Program-made: the position numbers and the translations under genes
The notes under the pieces: model-generated
Database searches by the model: none
What the model saw: the letters and a program-made list of their open reading frames with translations, nothing else
Told to the model about the DNA's origin: nothing
From: Paragonimus westermani
Taxonomy: Eukaryota; Platyhelminthes; Trematoda; Plagiorchiida; Troglotrematidae
Direction: 5' to 3'
Assembly: GCA_008508345.1 (NCBI GenBank)
Contig: QNGE01002995.1
Coordinates: 1-64,000 of the forward strand
DNA length: 64,000 nucleotides
Shown: piece by piece, positions 12,501 to 25,518 of the stretch
Position numbering within the stretch: the stretch's first letter is position 1
Layout: every line of letters begins with the position of its first letter

Positions 12501-15500
12501 CCGTTTGTCTTACCAACCAGTAGCAAGCTCTCTAAGTGTAACAGACCTGTGGGAGTCAGTTAAATAATTCGATCTTAACTGGTCAACCTCGAAGGTAGTA
12601 AGCAGTCCGCCGAAACAAGTGTTGCTCACAAAATTGGGCGGTAGTGTCTGCGAAACATGGGTTCCGTGACTGAGATAAAGTAAGTTGACGTAGCATACTA
12701 ACAGCAAGACTGATGGCTGAAACTCCGTGATTGACTCACAGGACCGAAAACTATTTTGCTTGGTAAGTTATTCCAGTAGCTACCTCTTCTTATAGGCTCT
12801 CATATTTATATCAGTACATTAATCGTTTACATCACTAACTAACTAATATACGACCGTAGGCTGAAAAGAGGGAAGTGGCTGTTCTTATGGAAAGAATTAA
12901 GGGGATGAAGGTGGCTTAATGTAAAAAGACACGCAGCGTCCAAAAGCGTAAGTTACACAAAAACAACAATCAAGCCTGTAGTGAGAGTAAGACTGCAGAA
13001 TGAGCCAGCTGGTTTCATTCTCCTATTCCTTTCGGCTACAGAAAACGTGTCTTGTCCCAGCATATCTTCCTAATAAAATTTGTTCATTTTCATAATCCAA
13101 CTGAATTGAGTGGTTACTAGTTTCATAACTCATTACTACGTATTTAATATGGATTGACCATGGGGATGGATTTTGTTGAAATGCCATGAAAATAACCTCA
13201 TGAAAATCATTCTAGGTAACCTCTAGGTTAAACGCTAACTAGTACCTCGCTTTACGTGTAATGTAGTTCCCATTTCTTGAAAAATCTCAAATGAGTACGG
13301 GGGGTTTCTCAGTAGTGGCGGTACAGTAATCCTATTTTTATGGGCGCTTTTTATGACATTATCTAAAGTTTTACACTACAGTTACCAGCGGAAATTACAA
13401 TCCTGCACCACGATCAGGAGAAAACATCATTCTCCTATCTTGTCGGTTCGTTAGCCTAAAATAGACATTCGAACCTGCACTGCGGTTGAGTCAACGTTGT
13501 GATACTAAATTTCGTTTGTACCTTTTTGTCAAGATGGTATGTAGTGATCCCTCGGTGATCATTTCGGGTGCGCTTGTTAACCAAGTGAACCTAATTAATA
13601 GAATAGTGTGAGCCATGATGACTGAGCGAGTGAACGGTATACAGAAAGACTTACGCAAGCAATAAATATTCAGTTATTTGAAACTGCAATGAACCCATCC
13701 TGCATGGTTTGAACTAGCCACGCAAACTTGAAGACGTCTTATGTTCTATGTTAGTTTTTTCTTGAATGCCATTTTAATTCCCAGGCTCAGCCCTAGTCCA
13801 TTGGTAATGTACTCCACTCAACGATGTAGAACGTAGTCGCGACAACGACAACTAGTCAAGTCAATCTAAAAGGTTGTCTTCATCCTTGAAAAAATCTATA
13901 AAGTATTACGTTCCAGAAAACTGGACTTCGTGTAACAAATTGTAGAAAATCTGATCTCTAGTGAAATACTGGCTAAAAATTTGACCGGAGCCATCCTTGT
14001 CTTGGTTAATTATGCGAAAATATACACGAATTTAGTTAACAACAGTTATTCACGTAACTGAATAAGTTTGCATGGCTAAAGCAATGGCTGGTTATTACGT
14101 CCTGGGAAAAAAACCACACCTGTCGGCAGTGCAGTGGTACACAAAAATTGCTGTTCGTGCGGAAATTATGGAGTGTTGAGATTTTAAATGCGGTAATGAG
14201 TGATGAACGAAGTTTCAAGGAGGATCTATCGCCATATAATCCCTTCCATGCGGGGAAGTGAAAGACGTAATGACGCGAGTAGTAGGTAAATGAATTGCGC
14301 GCAGAAGTTATGCAATTACTCAAAGTGTTACAATACTAAGCAAACAGGGCTGTTCTTTTGCGGGACTCCGGGGATAAGTCTGGTAGCAAATGATGATTTG
14401 CGTCGCACAGACAGCCATTTGGGGGGTTCGTCTTGCTGCCATCGACGAACATGGGAGAAGTAGAAAATCTCAGGTGGTTTTAAAGAACTCGGCAGCTGAC
14501 AGCCACATTTTGTTAAAAATATCGGGGCCACGAATTATCAGAATGCTCCAGAACCGCTTCAGAAAACAAAAGGAATGAAAACAGAAATGTTAGGCTGTTA
14601 TTGAGTTGCAGCGACATTCACAATCTTATCTCAGATATACACTAAGCGTTGTCTCCTAAAAATTTGGCTGGTAAGTAACCTCCTTTGGGTGCACTTCTAA
14701 TAAAGCAGCTTGAGAAGCGCTAGAAGAAGGCTCGTTGTGTCATGTTTTATGTCGTGTGGATTAAGGTTTGCAAAGGGCGATTCATGCTATTCCGCCTTCA
14801 CAAATAAATAATATTGTTTTGAAAGCAAAAGTAAGAACTCAAGCTAAGGCAGGGTATTCCACAGAAACATCCAGTAATGATATACCTGCAAAATACGCCA
14901 AACTATTCAGAAGCCAATGAACATACAGTAGGAGACATCATTTTCAATCTGCCTGAAGCTAGCCGGACGTTTAAGAAGTATATTATTGTTGATCGTTTCA
15001 TTCAATTTTCAACGAATAGAACAACGTTTATCCGATAATAATTAGCGAGGAGGTTGTTGAAAACCTCAGAAACGAGAATGCCCAAGAAAACAGGCGAAAT
15101 AAAACTGAAGCGACACTGTCACCCGTGTGTTGACTTGGTGACGTCTGCGGAAATATACACTGTCTAGCATCAGATTTCCCCTCCAACTGAAATGTAGTCA
15201 ACAAATATTACTTCATTCCTTTTCACTGGCTAATTCGATGGAAGCATTCTATCCGCAGATGTGCACTTGCTTGCTTTTGTCGCGTCTTTCTTGCTCACTA
15301 TGAGTGCTGGGCTGCGAGGTTGAAAAATCCTTTGAGGGTGACGCATACTATGCTTCAAAGTAGCACCTACTCAGTCACCGCCAAGATGGGCTGCTTGAAT
15401 GATGGACTCAAGGGGCGGTTAAGGGCGAAAATTGTATAGATGGGAAAATTATCACAAAACTCAATCCCCAACATCTGATATAGGGATGCAGATTATTTCC

Positions 15501-16797
15501 CTACATTTTCAGTGCGAATCACTTCATTCTTTGGAACATTGTAATGCTTTCCTAAATTAGTTAACTTATCTTTATCAACAAAATATGTAATTAGTTCGTT
15601 TTCAGAAGGAATTCGATAGAAGTAGCAGAAACTTAAACGGTTTAAAGTGTTTAAAGATGCTTATACACTTTGACTTACTTAGTTACGCGCAGGCCAGATT
15701 TCATATTAGGATTTAGTGAACTCCTAGTAAATATGTAACGATATGTTACAATAAATTCAGGCCTTTTCTAGCTAGAATCTAAGGATACTAAGGGTTGAAT
15801 GTGAACATTTTCTTATGCAAAGCCAACGCCAAAGTGGGAATCGCGTGTTACAAGTTACTGCTTCTATGGGTCAATGAGTCTATCAACACTGGTAAACATG
15901 TCACATCAAAACGGCATCCAAAGATCGAACTAAAATACTGATTGGAATAGCGAGCCAAACCTGCAATTGTTATCAAGTACCTCGTGTAATCTACATATAG
16001 GTGTATATGTATGACACATCAGTTTGATTATAATGAAGAATAGGTGCCGCATAGAATCTGGACTGCTGGTCAAGTGGGTTTCATTCTTAACATGAAAAAT
16101 TTCTGCACTGTGGTTGTTTCGAAGCTAGAACCATCTCGTTTCTGACGTATATAAGAAAGTAACAAATTATTTCTACGGAGATGATAAAAATTGTTTGAAA
16201 ATTAGGGTTAATGGTCCGCAGGCACACGACGGAACTGTAACTTTGTACTGATCTACAACAATCGAACTTATATATTTTATCTAGAAAATGCCAATGGATA
16301 GAAGATTTGCGGAACAATTTGACAAACAAAGGTCTACATGTTTACCAACACCAGGAATGTAACAAAACGAGTGGCACATTTTTCGAACAACTGAACAGAA
16401 TATGCGAATGTGAAATGGGAAATATTCTACAATCTGCTCCATATGGTAAGTTAGTTCCGAGTCCGACTCTTGTGGCGTGATCATATCAAAAAAGTTGATA
16501 ATCCTAATACCAGTGGTTACTACGGTTAATTGTTAGCTGAGTTTAATAAGTGTTGGGTTCATATGTTCAACTACTAATTTGGTGTGAGTTATCATTGTTT
16601 TATGTATAAAAGTTTGTTAATTTGTATGCCCTCCTGTCGTCTAATTGTAGGCTAACATAGATGGGTGATTACTTTAGAGATGTACAGCACGAATTTATAG
16701 TATTTTTTTAAAAAACTTTTGAATAAAATTCCCATTTCAACAGAATTACTTATATTCAAACTTACTGGTGTACTAGGTTATTTGACCTTGTTTTCAG
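6527..16797. other. Intron (10.3 kb) that should hide at least one unfound exon
   Basis: Exon 3 ends in phase 2 and the next recognised exon starts in phase 1, so one or more exons with summed length 2 modulo 3 are required here. Candidates were weak. One is an ATG-less open stretch after an acceptor near 12112 (TATTGGTTACAG) that reads VRTVDILRDTLQLSFH; another is an open frame at about 6950-7220. Neither has both matching phase and a good donor. The rest is non-coding sequence with a palindrome at 6797-6812 and no recognised mobile element. Confidence 0.5.
6797..6812. repeat. Perfect 16-bp palindrome
   Basis: GGTCCCCTAGGGGACC equals its own reverse complement. It sits in a GC-rich patch (CCCCGGGGGC follows at once) inside an otherwise AT-leaning intron. 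No function is evident. Confidence 0.85.
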
Positions 16798-17011
16798 ATG
16801 AAAATGATGAAACCGTGAAATCTCAAGCAGCCGCATTTCCGTCAGAAGAAAATTTGCAGAACCTCACTAATATATTCAATCAATTTTGTGATTCACTTAT
16901 CATTGATAAATGGAGTTTTCCAGAAGCAAAGCTCCTATTCGAGGGCATAGTGAAGCAATATACACGTGAGGACTGGAGTTCTAAAATGCAACGTGTAATT
17001 ACAAAGTACCA
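16798..17011 (+). CDS. STAND gene exon: linker between DUF4062-like domain and NACHT
   Basis: The acceptor TTGACCTTGTTTTCAG and the donor TACCA|GTAAGT bound 214 nt in phase 1 to phase 2. The product is helical and acidic or mixed, with LTNIFNQFCDSLIIDKW and YTREDWSSKMQRVITK. Its position directly before the P-loop exon, and a pattern of aromatic and acidic residues then a helix (YTxxDWxxxMxxVI), fit the tail segment that links DUF4062 to NACHT in TEP1/TTC41-type proteins. The donor phase joins exactly to the P-loop exon and makes a histidine codon across the junction. The specific family match is inferred from position. Confidence 0.65.
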
Positions 17012-19881
17012 GTAAGTATTCAGAAATTGCAACAGTCGATGTAAACTTGAAGCGCCTTACGATCTTTGTCTATTGTGGGTATTGAGCCAAATTGTGCACT
17101 TATTGTATTCAACCTGATGATCGATTAACTAGTGTGTATGCATGTCACTTGGAGACACGGCTAGCAGCTTCTGTTGTAGAATGTGGCTATTTTATATCCA
17201 GACTAAGGTAAGAAATAGAAGTGGCCATTCAAAATGTGTCTCAATCCAACTGCTGGTTTACAGTTTATGCAATCGGCAACCGATTCAACTTTTAATGTTT
17301 TGATTATTATTAATAGGTATTTTCCAACCAGACAAACTGTCTAAAAATTTGTAGGCGTCTTGGACAAACAAAAATCAATCAAGAAAAGAATCCCAAAGCG
17401 GTATATCACGGGTAAGAGTAGAAGAGTGAACGTGTACTGAGTGGAGCATGAAATCATATCAAAGTGGTTAGTTGTGTACGCCATTTTTTGCATTCACTTT
17501 TTATCGACAGAAACGAAAAAGCTCAGGTCTTCACCTCTTAATATTCATTATTTGATTCTTTGAGTATAAAAGTATCTAGCTAGTAGAACCATCAAGCCAG
17601 TGAAACCTTTATGGGAATGACTAACGTTTACCGGATAAGTCGATTTTATTCATGTCATTCTCGTTCGTGATTCCGATGGTCTCTGAAACCGTAAGTTTTT
17701 GAGTGATTTGAGATCGCCCTCCGGCTACTAGATTATTTTTCAATGCAATGTAAACAGCTAGTTATTGTTACTATTAAACAAAAAATCACTGCTTAATACA
17801 AACGAAAATACAACGTTTTCTCTTAAACAAAATTCACACGTTAGTTACTGGACAAGATTTTACACACGACTCTGAAACGAAGAGACGCGAGTTGTACAAC
17901 ATGCCTCTATCAGGGTCCAAACTTCAGCTTACGTTTTATTGAGGAAACCAAATTGATCGATGTGTCGTTATTGTTAGGTTACGCTCAACGAACCTATCAG
18001 ATCTTGAGTGCACTGATATGGGCAGATACCAATACAAAATATCTCTATTCTGAAGAAAGGACTGTGAATATGTAATTGTGCCTGGGATAAAGTTAGTTCT
18101 CAGAAACTCGTCTGAAAATAAACAGTGAATTTGACTGACGGCTGGAGGTAATGGGAGTTTTGATCAACCTCACTTTGATGTAGAGAACCACGATGAATAC
18201 AGACGGTATGAAGGAGGAGAGAGTAGGGATAACTCATCGGGTAGCGTCATACACGGATGGTGGGCTAATGCATGTTGCGCCGTTTTGTTGATGTTTGGCT
18301 GACTGTGTGAAGCGGACCCACATGTGCGTAAGAGTAGCCACATGCACATGAGTAAACCACACGAATGATGTTTGTGTGTGTAGACCACGCATGAGTGAAC
18401 AGGGTTTTCTGTTCCGTAGACTGCTGTAGAAGTGAGGCCTGCATATGTAGTATCGACTAAGATTGGCTGTGTGTTGATTTATACATGACGGACCATTTTA
18501 CGGATCGGGGACGCAGTAAATGTGAACAGTCGGCTACATTCGTTTCCGTTTGATACCTAAAATATCATTATTGATGAAGCCAACGGGAGCTAACCTCAAA
18601 GTAAACGCCGTTTTTAGAGGGCTGACCAAAAAGGTTACTTGAGGGAGAGAAATGTGATCAAATCTGGGCGATGTTCATTATGTCATAATGAAATTTCAAC
18701 TATTCGTCCATAATCATGAGCTGTCCAATAAGACCGGGTGTTTTCCCAATTACCTTAAACTTCCTACCCCGAAAATGATATTACACATTTTGACCAACTT
18801 CGTCATACGCGTGGACTCAGCATGAATAATCAGATAGGAACGACTTGAACCATACACGATCCGGCCGCCATCATGTCAGTAGATAAATTCGGTATCACTG
18901 CAAATTGTTGCGACTGAGATGATGGATTGAACCAGTTCGGTTAAGGGGGACAACAAAAGTCACATTTCTCATCTCAATCCATCTTCTCATCCAATGGTTA
19001 GGTACTCCGGGTCACAACAGGGTTAATTTTTATCACGCATATCGTCTTTTAATTACGTCTCGTGGGGCTGTTTAAACAAGGATGAGATGAATTTAAGAAT
19101 AAACACAGAAGGCAATTCTAATATGTTGGTCGCTTGGCTCAGAAACAAGCTCAACCCGATAGTGACGTGAGTTAATAGTTGCACACTGAATCCCTGGGAT
19201 GCGTGTGTAACAGAGTAAGGCTGAGTTTAGTCAATATATAAATTTTTTGGTGCACTGTATTGCCTTAAAGATCGGCAAGTGTAATTAATACTGACAGTCG
19301 TGTCAGTTGTACTACCAAGAAGATATACACACGTTGTTAACTGAAAAGCCACTAACTGCCTATTAAAAACCGTTGTTCAAGGTTGATATATTTCGAACGC
19401 AGTCGTGAACAATCCAATCCGCGATTTTGTCCAACGATTTTCGACAACAAAGGTGAGGTTACTACGTTTTGTTGGGTTTACTTCGAAGGTCCGTTAATGT
19501 ATCAGCTGAAGGTAATACTGTCCTGACCGACAGTATGCTGATAAACCCTAGGGGTTTATCAGTTGCATTCATCCACGACTGATGTAGTCGGTCACAAAGA
19601 CCGAAGATAAAGAACCCCTGAACTTTCAAGTTTTCCTAAATTGCCTACAATTTCCCAAGTGTGGTTTCATTTACACCCACACACTTCATCCATACATACT
19701 GTATCTGGCCTAAACCAGAAGGAAGGACGGAGTGAACAGCGGTCCTCATGTATTTAGGTTAGAACAGCAGACTACTTCTCCTCCGGATGTTGAACATTCC
19801 AATATTTTCTAACTCTGCTGTTGCACGTGAAAAATTAACTTAAGTTAAAACTCGGAACTTGATTTTATTGTTTAAATTCAG
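17012..19881. other. Intron (2.9 kb)
   Basis: No coding potential was recognised. A 72-codon minus-strand frame at 18170-18388 lacks supporting splice sites. Four consecutive small hairpins lie at 19515-19603, about 280 bases before the P-loop exon. Confidence 0.6.
19515..19603. repeat. Cluster of four consecutive hairpins
   Basis: Hairpin 1: ATACTGTC / GACAGTAT (19515-19522, 19529-19536), loop CTGACC. Hairpin 2: CTGATAAACCC / GGGTTTATCAG (19538-19548, 19552-19562), loop TAG. Hairpin 3: CGACT / AGTCG (19576-19580, 19586-19590). Hairpin 4: CGGTC / GACCG (19589-19593, 19599-19603), overlapping hairpin 3 by two bases. Hairpins 1 and 2 are separated by a single base. Hairpins 3 and 4 could not both form fully. 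Confidence 0.7.
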
Positions 19882-20330
19882 CTCAGATAAACCAGTTGGA
19901 GGCTGCTTTTTTATACACAGAATGGACCAATCAGTGCTTCAAGAAAGCCCCGGAGCAAGAATTCTGCTAGTTGTTGGGGAACCTGGAATAGGAAAAACCT
20001 ATTTTCTTCGGCAGTGGATTAAACAATTTAAAACAAGAATTTCCCGCAACTTTTGCAATTGTCGTCGAAGGGGGACAACAGATAGGATGCAGAATACTGA
20101 AGTGGCTTTCTATGCCGACATGTACAAAGATTCGGTGACGCCAAACAGACCGATACTATTAAACGGAAAAGTAGCCGTTGATAACGGTTTCACTCAACAT
20201 GACCTTTCATGTGAAATTCTCAACCGACCCGTAGTTATTGAGCACTTCGCGAGAGAAAATACGTCTAGTTCTGATATTTGGACCGCGCTGGATCATCTGA
20301 CAACTAAAGTGCGTGAAGTAAGATGCAAAA
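19882..20330 (+). CDS. STAND gene exon: NACHT P-loop (Walker A)
   Basis: This 449-nt exon runs from acceptor TTTAAATTCAG, phase 2, to donor AAAA|GTGAGT, phase 1. It encodes ARILLVVGEPGIGKTYFLRQ, a hydrophobic strand followed by a canonical Walker A (GEPGIGKT, 19976-19999) and helix, as in NACHT-type STAND ATPases. Walker A binds the phosphates of ATP or GTP with Mg. The preceding residues (SDKPVGGCFFIHRMDQ) fit the R-E/F-x-x-L region that usually precedes the P-loop. A nearer GTAAGA site at 20318 gives phase 0 and would break the frame with the next exon, so the later donor is chosen. Downstream of the P-loop is a variable region containing VIEHFARENTSSSDIW, like the H-F-x-G/R-x-S-x-x-S strand of TEP1, TTC41 and nephrocystin-3. 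That places the protein in this animal NACHT group. Likely cytosolic. Confidence 0.87.
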
Positions 20331-22390
20331 GTGAGTGGGATTTCAAAAGAAATTCATCAATCGTCTGTAATACATAAACCTCAACCCAGTTTCAGTGCTT
20401 GCAAGCGGTTAACGTGTAAAAACGTCACTGACTCTGCGGAAGTCACTCGTAGTGCTAAGTAAATAACATCGTCCAGTGGCTCCCCTCAAGGCGGGATGAT
20501 CACTCGTCAGCGAGACAACTGATCGTGATACTAAGGCCCCTTTGCATCCTAGAAGTGTTTCAAATAATTAATTGAACTATACGGTCATCTAATTCAACCG
20601 TAGGAATGCTAGAAGTGTTCTTGACATATTCGTTTACTGGGCAAAAATTATTCAAACTTATGACCGGCTAAAAATTGCTAATATGAGTGCAAAATTTTCC
20701 CCAAGTCTTCAGAAGGTTAAGCAGAGTAAAATGGTAGGGCAAAATCATTTACACACATCTTCCCCGTCCTAAATGGTTGAAGTTGGTTGTATGCCAGCAC
20801 CAAAGCAGAGCCGAACAGTTCGTCATCACATCCTGAAGAGAATCATGTTGTCTGGTCTGATGAACTGGAGGCGTGCAACAATAGTGGTAAGAAGAAGAAG
20901 CAATGCTTCGAATAGTACGTGATTCGATTTCACTCCACCGTCGATTGGGAACACTTCTGACAGTAGATTGTTACGTGCCGGGTTACTGAAAGTGATAATG
21001 ACTGAGCCTGTTTGCTGTGGGCATTTCATCCACGTTTAGAACAGTAAGGGTAGTCAGTTGAAAACAGCTACTGCGAGATTTAGAAGCGTCACACCGGCAA
21101 TTGAAGTAGTTTTTTCAGAATCACATAAGCAGGAATCTTTCCGAATCCGTTCGTGATAACAGTCATTTGGCGGTTGTTGTAATACCTAAAAATGGCTTCA
21201 GAGGAAGAAAGAGTCACTGTGGTCTGGCTATATCGCACATTCAAAGAAGCCTGCATGGGAAGATCAGTGTGGTAAAGGCAAAAATCAGCTGCATGTCTCA
21301 TGAAAGACTATCAGTACTCCCGTAAATGTGTCTACAAGCACGACGTGAAGTCAAGTGACGATAGTACTACAAACAGAGAATAGCTTAGAAGGCCGCTGCG
21401 TTACAGAACCGGTAAAAACTAGTTAACTTCGAGATGACAAATTGGAACAGGTGGAATCAGAAACCGACATAATCTTGATGTGATGCTTTCATAGTGAAGT
21501 TTATCTTCGAACAGTTGAAGTGCACGATCACAGCAAACATCGCTGAATGATTTGGACGATGCAGTCTTCTGGGAAAAACGGAAGCAATCATCATCACAAT
21601 CCTCTACATGCTTAGGGTGGTGGAAGCAGCTACGCCGCAAATAAATCAGCTTCTATCCAAGACGAAAAAATTTTGTACATTCACTCTTGCTTCAGCCTTG
21701 AAGTATCTCCTTGTTGGGCATCTTTCTTTTGGTCTATTCCAAAAGTTGGTGACTACCACTGTACCTCGTCTTGGGTAACATGCTGGCTGCCCGGTCAGCC
21801 AGATTGGTTGAGCCAATAGATTGATACCCGAGAGAGTCACTGCTAAAGGTCGTGAACAATAAAAAATTCGACCTCAGAGTTTTAAGGAAGCAGTTGCCTT
21901 ACGTTCTTTTTCAGCTAACTCCAAGTTAAACGGTCAAATAATTCGCTATGCATTTATTTTACTACCTGAACGTTCTCGAAGTGGAGTTTTCGATAACCTC
22001 CTCCAAACTTGGCTAAAAACATTTGATGTTTCATACAAACTAAAAGTTGTCGCAAGTCAGTTTGTACTCATCATTTTGCAGTGTATGTGGATAAAGTCCA
22101 GTCTAGGCCTGACTGACGTACGAGAGCACTTTTGTCCAGACCATTCACTAGTCTGCTGACTCCATCGAGTATCCCAGGAATACAGTTAGAAATGGTCTCT
22201 TTCGGTTTATAGGTTGAACCGTTAGGATGACGTGAATGAAGTGACAACAAGAAAATAGTCACTAACCACACGAAATTCCGTTAATATAAGCACTAATCTT
22301 ATTAAATTAACTTATTGAAACTCAGGAAGGTTCAACAAATAAGCATTTTTACATGATTACCATGTGAGCTCATTAAGCTGCTTTTTACAG
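20331..22390. other. Intron (2.1 kb)
   Basis: Several minus-strand frames of 64-73 codons occur here (for example 21419-21640) without recognisable domains. No repeat family was identified. Confidence 0.6.
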
Positions 22391-22626
22391 GCGCTGTCAA
22401 CGGCAACCTATCTTCGGCAACCACTCTCAGCGCTCTCACCTCTGGTCTTTCCGATACTGAAAGAGCACGTCAACTGAGGCAGTTGGGCTCACAGTTTTTC
22501 GCATCCATGTTACCCACCGTCAGTGACAGTGACTACACAAACCTTGAGTCTACAGGACCTCCAATCGTTATTGTAATAGACAATGTAGACGCCCTGGAGG
22601 ACCCAATGGCCCGTACACCGGAGGCT
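22391..22626 (+). CDS. STAND gene exon: NACHT Walker B
   Basis: The acceptor GCTGCTTTTTACAG and donor GAGGCT|GTGAGT bound 236 nt, phase 1 to phase 0. The product begins AVNGNLSSATTLSAL, contains a helix (DTERARQLRQLGSQFFASM) and then PPIVIVIDNVDALED (Walker B strand, 22564-22602). The IDNVD pattern matches the NACHT Walker B consensus in which four hydrophobics are followed by D-G/S/N-x-D, the aspartates coordinating Mg and activating water. The open frame continues past the donor to about 22671, but the phase fit to the next exon, 12.9 kb away, supports splicing at GTGAGT. Confidence 0.83.
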
Positions 22627-23511
22627 GTGAGTTTCTTGACTTTCCTTGACCTGTTCGAACGAATCACGTAGTACTATCTGGGGCATTTCGTGGTATATAC
22701 CGAATAAAATCTATTGTTCTAAGCGCCTGAAAAGGTTTCGTTTTTCAAGCAGGCTATTTAACTGCCATAAAACCAGGTTGGTTGCAATGCGATACACTTT
22801 ATTTTTTATGAACTGGACAAATCAACGTGTACCTGTGCTTAACTTCAAAGTCTGACCAAAAGACTTAATGTTTCAAAACGCTGTAGATCATTCTAATCAG
22901 TGGTCATCAGGAAGTTACGTTTACGGCCCGTTATTTTCCCGACCTTCTTATCATCTCCTTAAGCAACACACACTAGGTGAAAATCAAAATCACAACACGG
23001 ACTTGTACATGTGTAATACGTAAATAAGTGGTGCGGTATCAGGTAGCGATATGCGACCCGATGCTCACCGATGCACTCAGCTTTCACATTCAAACATAAT
23101 TTACAGTCGCACTCTTTCAATAATATACAGTTGAAAAATCCAGGTAAGAGTTGATGAGGAAGGTTGATGATTCTGTATCTGAGAAATAGGTTTCCAGTGA
23201 ATTGTCTATAATGCATTGAGAACTATTGAATTTTATGCAGTTTATCTTTGTAAGATAGTGAAAGAAGTGACGTAATCTGCTTCATGATATTCATTGAACG
23301 AAAATAGCAAGTATGGATGTTTTGCGTAACATCGTAGCCAAAAGGCGTCCAATAAGGCACACTCTTTATTGCCCAATACGCTGGTTCTCATGTCACACGC
23401 GTTTATTAGTCATCATTCCGAACCACAACACCCCCAGGTTTCCGCTCACGCATCGTGTGCACTTCTGCCCGGTTTATCTGCGTGATCGACGCCGTCTATC
23501 GGGGGGTTTTT

Positions 23512-23870
23512 TGCCTGCCATTCTTCACCTGTTAGTCCGATTTCGTTGAGCAATGACTCGTCCGGTTTCTCTTGTGCTCCTCCATCTATCGCCACTGGCC
23601 TCTGAGCGTAGTCCACGACCGCGTTGCGGTATTCCTGCGAATGTTGGAATAATCGCGCCTCCGATCTCATCGTCCCTTCTATTTTCTCTGCCATGTCTCA
23701 CCCGTTGGTCCGATCCAGTCGAGCGATGACTCATCCGGTCGCCCCCGCCGTCCCCGATCCGCTCGTTGTGGGGTTTTGGACGTGCCTCCCCCGCGTCGAG
23801 GTATTCCGCCGAGTGCTAGAATACCCACACTTCCGGCCTGAGTATCCACCACAATATGAGGTCTCAGTAC
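23512..23870. repeat. GC-rich tandem repeat, two diverged copies of about 172 bp
   Basis: GTTAGTCCGATT at 23531 and GTTGGTCCGATC at 23704, and GGTATTCC at 23629 and 23800, show a period near 172 bp. The sequence is far richer in G and C than its flanks. On the minus strand the copies encode related peptides, PDESLLNEIGLTGEEWQ and PDESSLDWIGPTGETWQ, in different frames. Peptide-level similarity between the copies suggests the unit once encoded protein, perhaps from a mobile element, but I do not recognise a family. Confidence 0.65.
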
Positions 23871-25029
23871 CGATTTGAGCATAAGCGAAAAACAGTATCT
23901 GCAAAAAATTACAATCAGCCGAGTGCCTTTCTGAAGAACCGAAGTCGCTTTTTCAACAATTGGTTTACGGTTTCAACAAGTGATAAGGTCATATGAAACA
24001 ACTGTTCCTGGGTCTCGTTCACGGCCAACGTGATGGAGGGGGTTGCCTCATAGTTAGGCTTGTTGAACGGGAACAGGTTGCTTGTGGTCCAATGAATCCT
24101 GACGGCTCGTTGGTTATCCGTACACGAGGAACCTTGGAAAGATTAGTATGTTATTGGTGATAAGAGTTTCAATCTACCAAAAGCACTATGGTAAAGATAT
24201 TGCGTTTGTAAACTACCAACAATGACATCAACCCCACTGGCATCATATCACTTACGTGTTATCTTAGGAGAGAGGTGGGTCATACAAAACTTGATAGAGG
24301 GCTTTTCAAAACAAGCATGTTCCATAGACGATGCTTAGAGAACCGAAGGGCGAGTGCATAAGAGTAGCGTTTCGTAACACGAAAGAGAACCTGTCCAATC
24401 CCCCATTCGGACTATCTCTGCCTGTCGAGTCCACACAAAGATGAAGCCGGCCACGAATGATAGTTTTTAGGGCCAGCATCAGAGTGCACTACATATACGC
24501 CTATCGTTGCTGCTTAATGAATAGTCGATGCTGAAGGCAGTCCTTAGAGTGGATCCTGCATGATTAATCTCGTTACTGGTTTTCCCAAGGTGACTACTAC
24601 GTATATATGTGTGAATATATTCTCAAGAGTTAACTCGAAAACAGAACGTAGTATGACGCCGTTAGTGTAAACATCTCGGGTAGAAGGTCATTTTAAAACA
24701 AACTCAGATATCCATCGTCACAAGTGAGAGTCCTCCGTCTGTTGGCCCCTCCGTGCAGTTTCTAATCATCAGCTTCTCTATCATCCGGTTGTCACCAATG
24801 GAGAAATACCATTAACTGTGAGCAAGAATGCTCGGGTAAAATGTCCGCTAACTACTGACATTCGTTTGCAGCTTGTTGTGACGGTTACGCAACTGTCATA
24901 TGTTAACAAAAGTTAACACACCAAAGCACACTCTTTTAAGCGGTATTTAATCGGGTCTGTCCAAAAATGACAAAGATAAACAACAAAATGTCTGATGTCA
25001 CCTCAGTTTAATACCACATATTTGCAAGA

Positions 25030-25518
25030 TTATATGCTGACCGAAGTACTGGTGGGCTTTCCGTGTCTAGGAATGAACAAACTTAGCTTGATTCTGGTGA
25101 AAGAACTCATGAAAAACAAGAAAGCATGATTATCCGTTTTGTCCGTGTTCAGACCTACAGAAGAAATGCGCTGTGCTGCAATAGAATGTTTTGGGGGAAT
25201 ATCGTACGCCGTTTCAGAGGTACCCGAAATATTCGTCAGAAAATGTTCGTTTGTTTTTACTCCCTGGTTGAATGGTCTTTCATTTGTACTGAATCTGTCA
25301 TTTGAATCCATTATACCGGATGCTCGAATCGCAGAGCAAAATATGTCATAAATTCCAAGCATTTTAAAGCACTTCTCATAATGATTGCAGCTGAAGTCTC
25401 GAGCCAAGCAAGAGAGATGATTCGGCGGACATCTTCGAAAGTTAGTCTGCTCTCCAGGCTTTAAAACACAGAATCCCATAAAACTGTTTGGCTTGAAACG
25501 TATGACTAACAAACTCAA
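25030..25518 (-). CDS. Unassigned 162-codon open frame on the opposite strand
   Basis: The frame starts MSLLVIRFKPNSFMGFC and ends HGKPTSTSVSI. It is cysteine-containing in its first third (RRCPPNHLSCLARDFSC) and hydrophilic after. I recognise no domain. By rough reckoning a frame of this length can arise about once by chance in a window of this size and composition, so coding status is doubtful. No convincing acceptor precedes it. It is nested in the large intron, antisense to the STAND gene. Confidence 0.2.
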   Translation of the reverse strand: MSLLVIRFKPNSFMGFCVLKPGEQTNFRRCPPNHLSCLARDFSCNHYEKCFKMLGIYDIFCSAIRASGIMDSNDRFSTNERPFNQGVKTNEHFLTNISGTSETAYDIPPKHSIAAQRISSVGLNTDKTDNHAFLFFMSSFTRIKLSLFIPRHGKPTSTSVSI

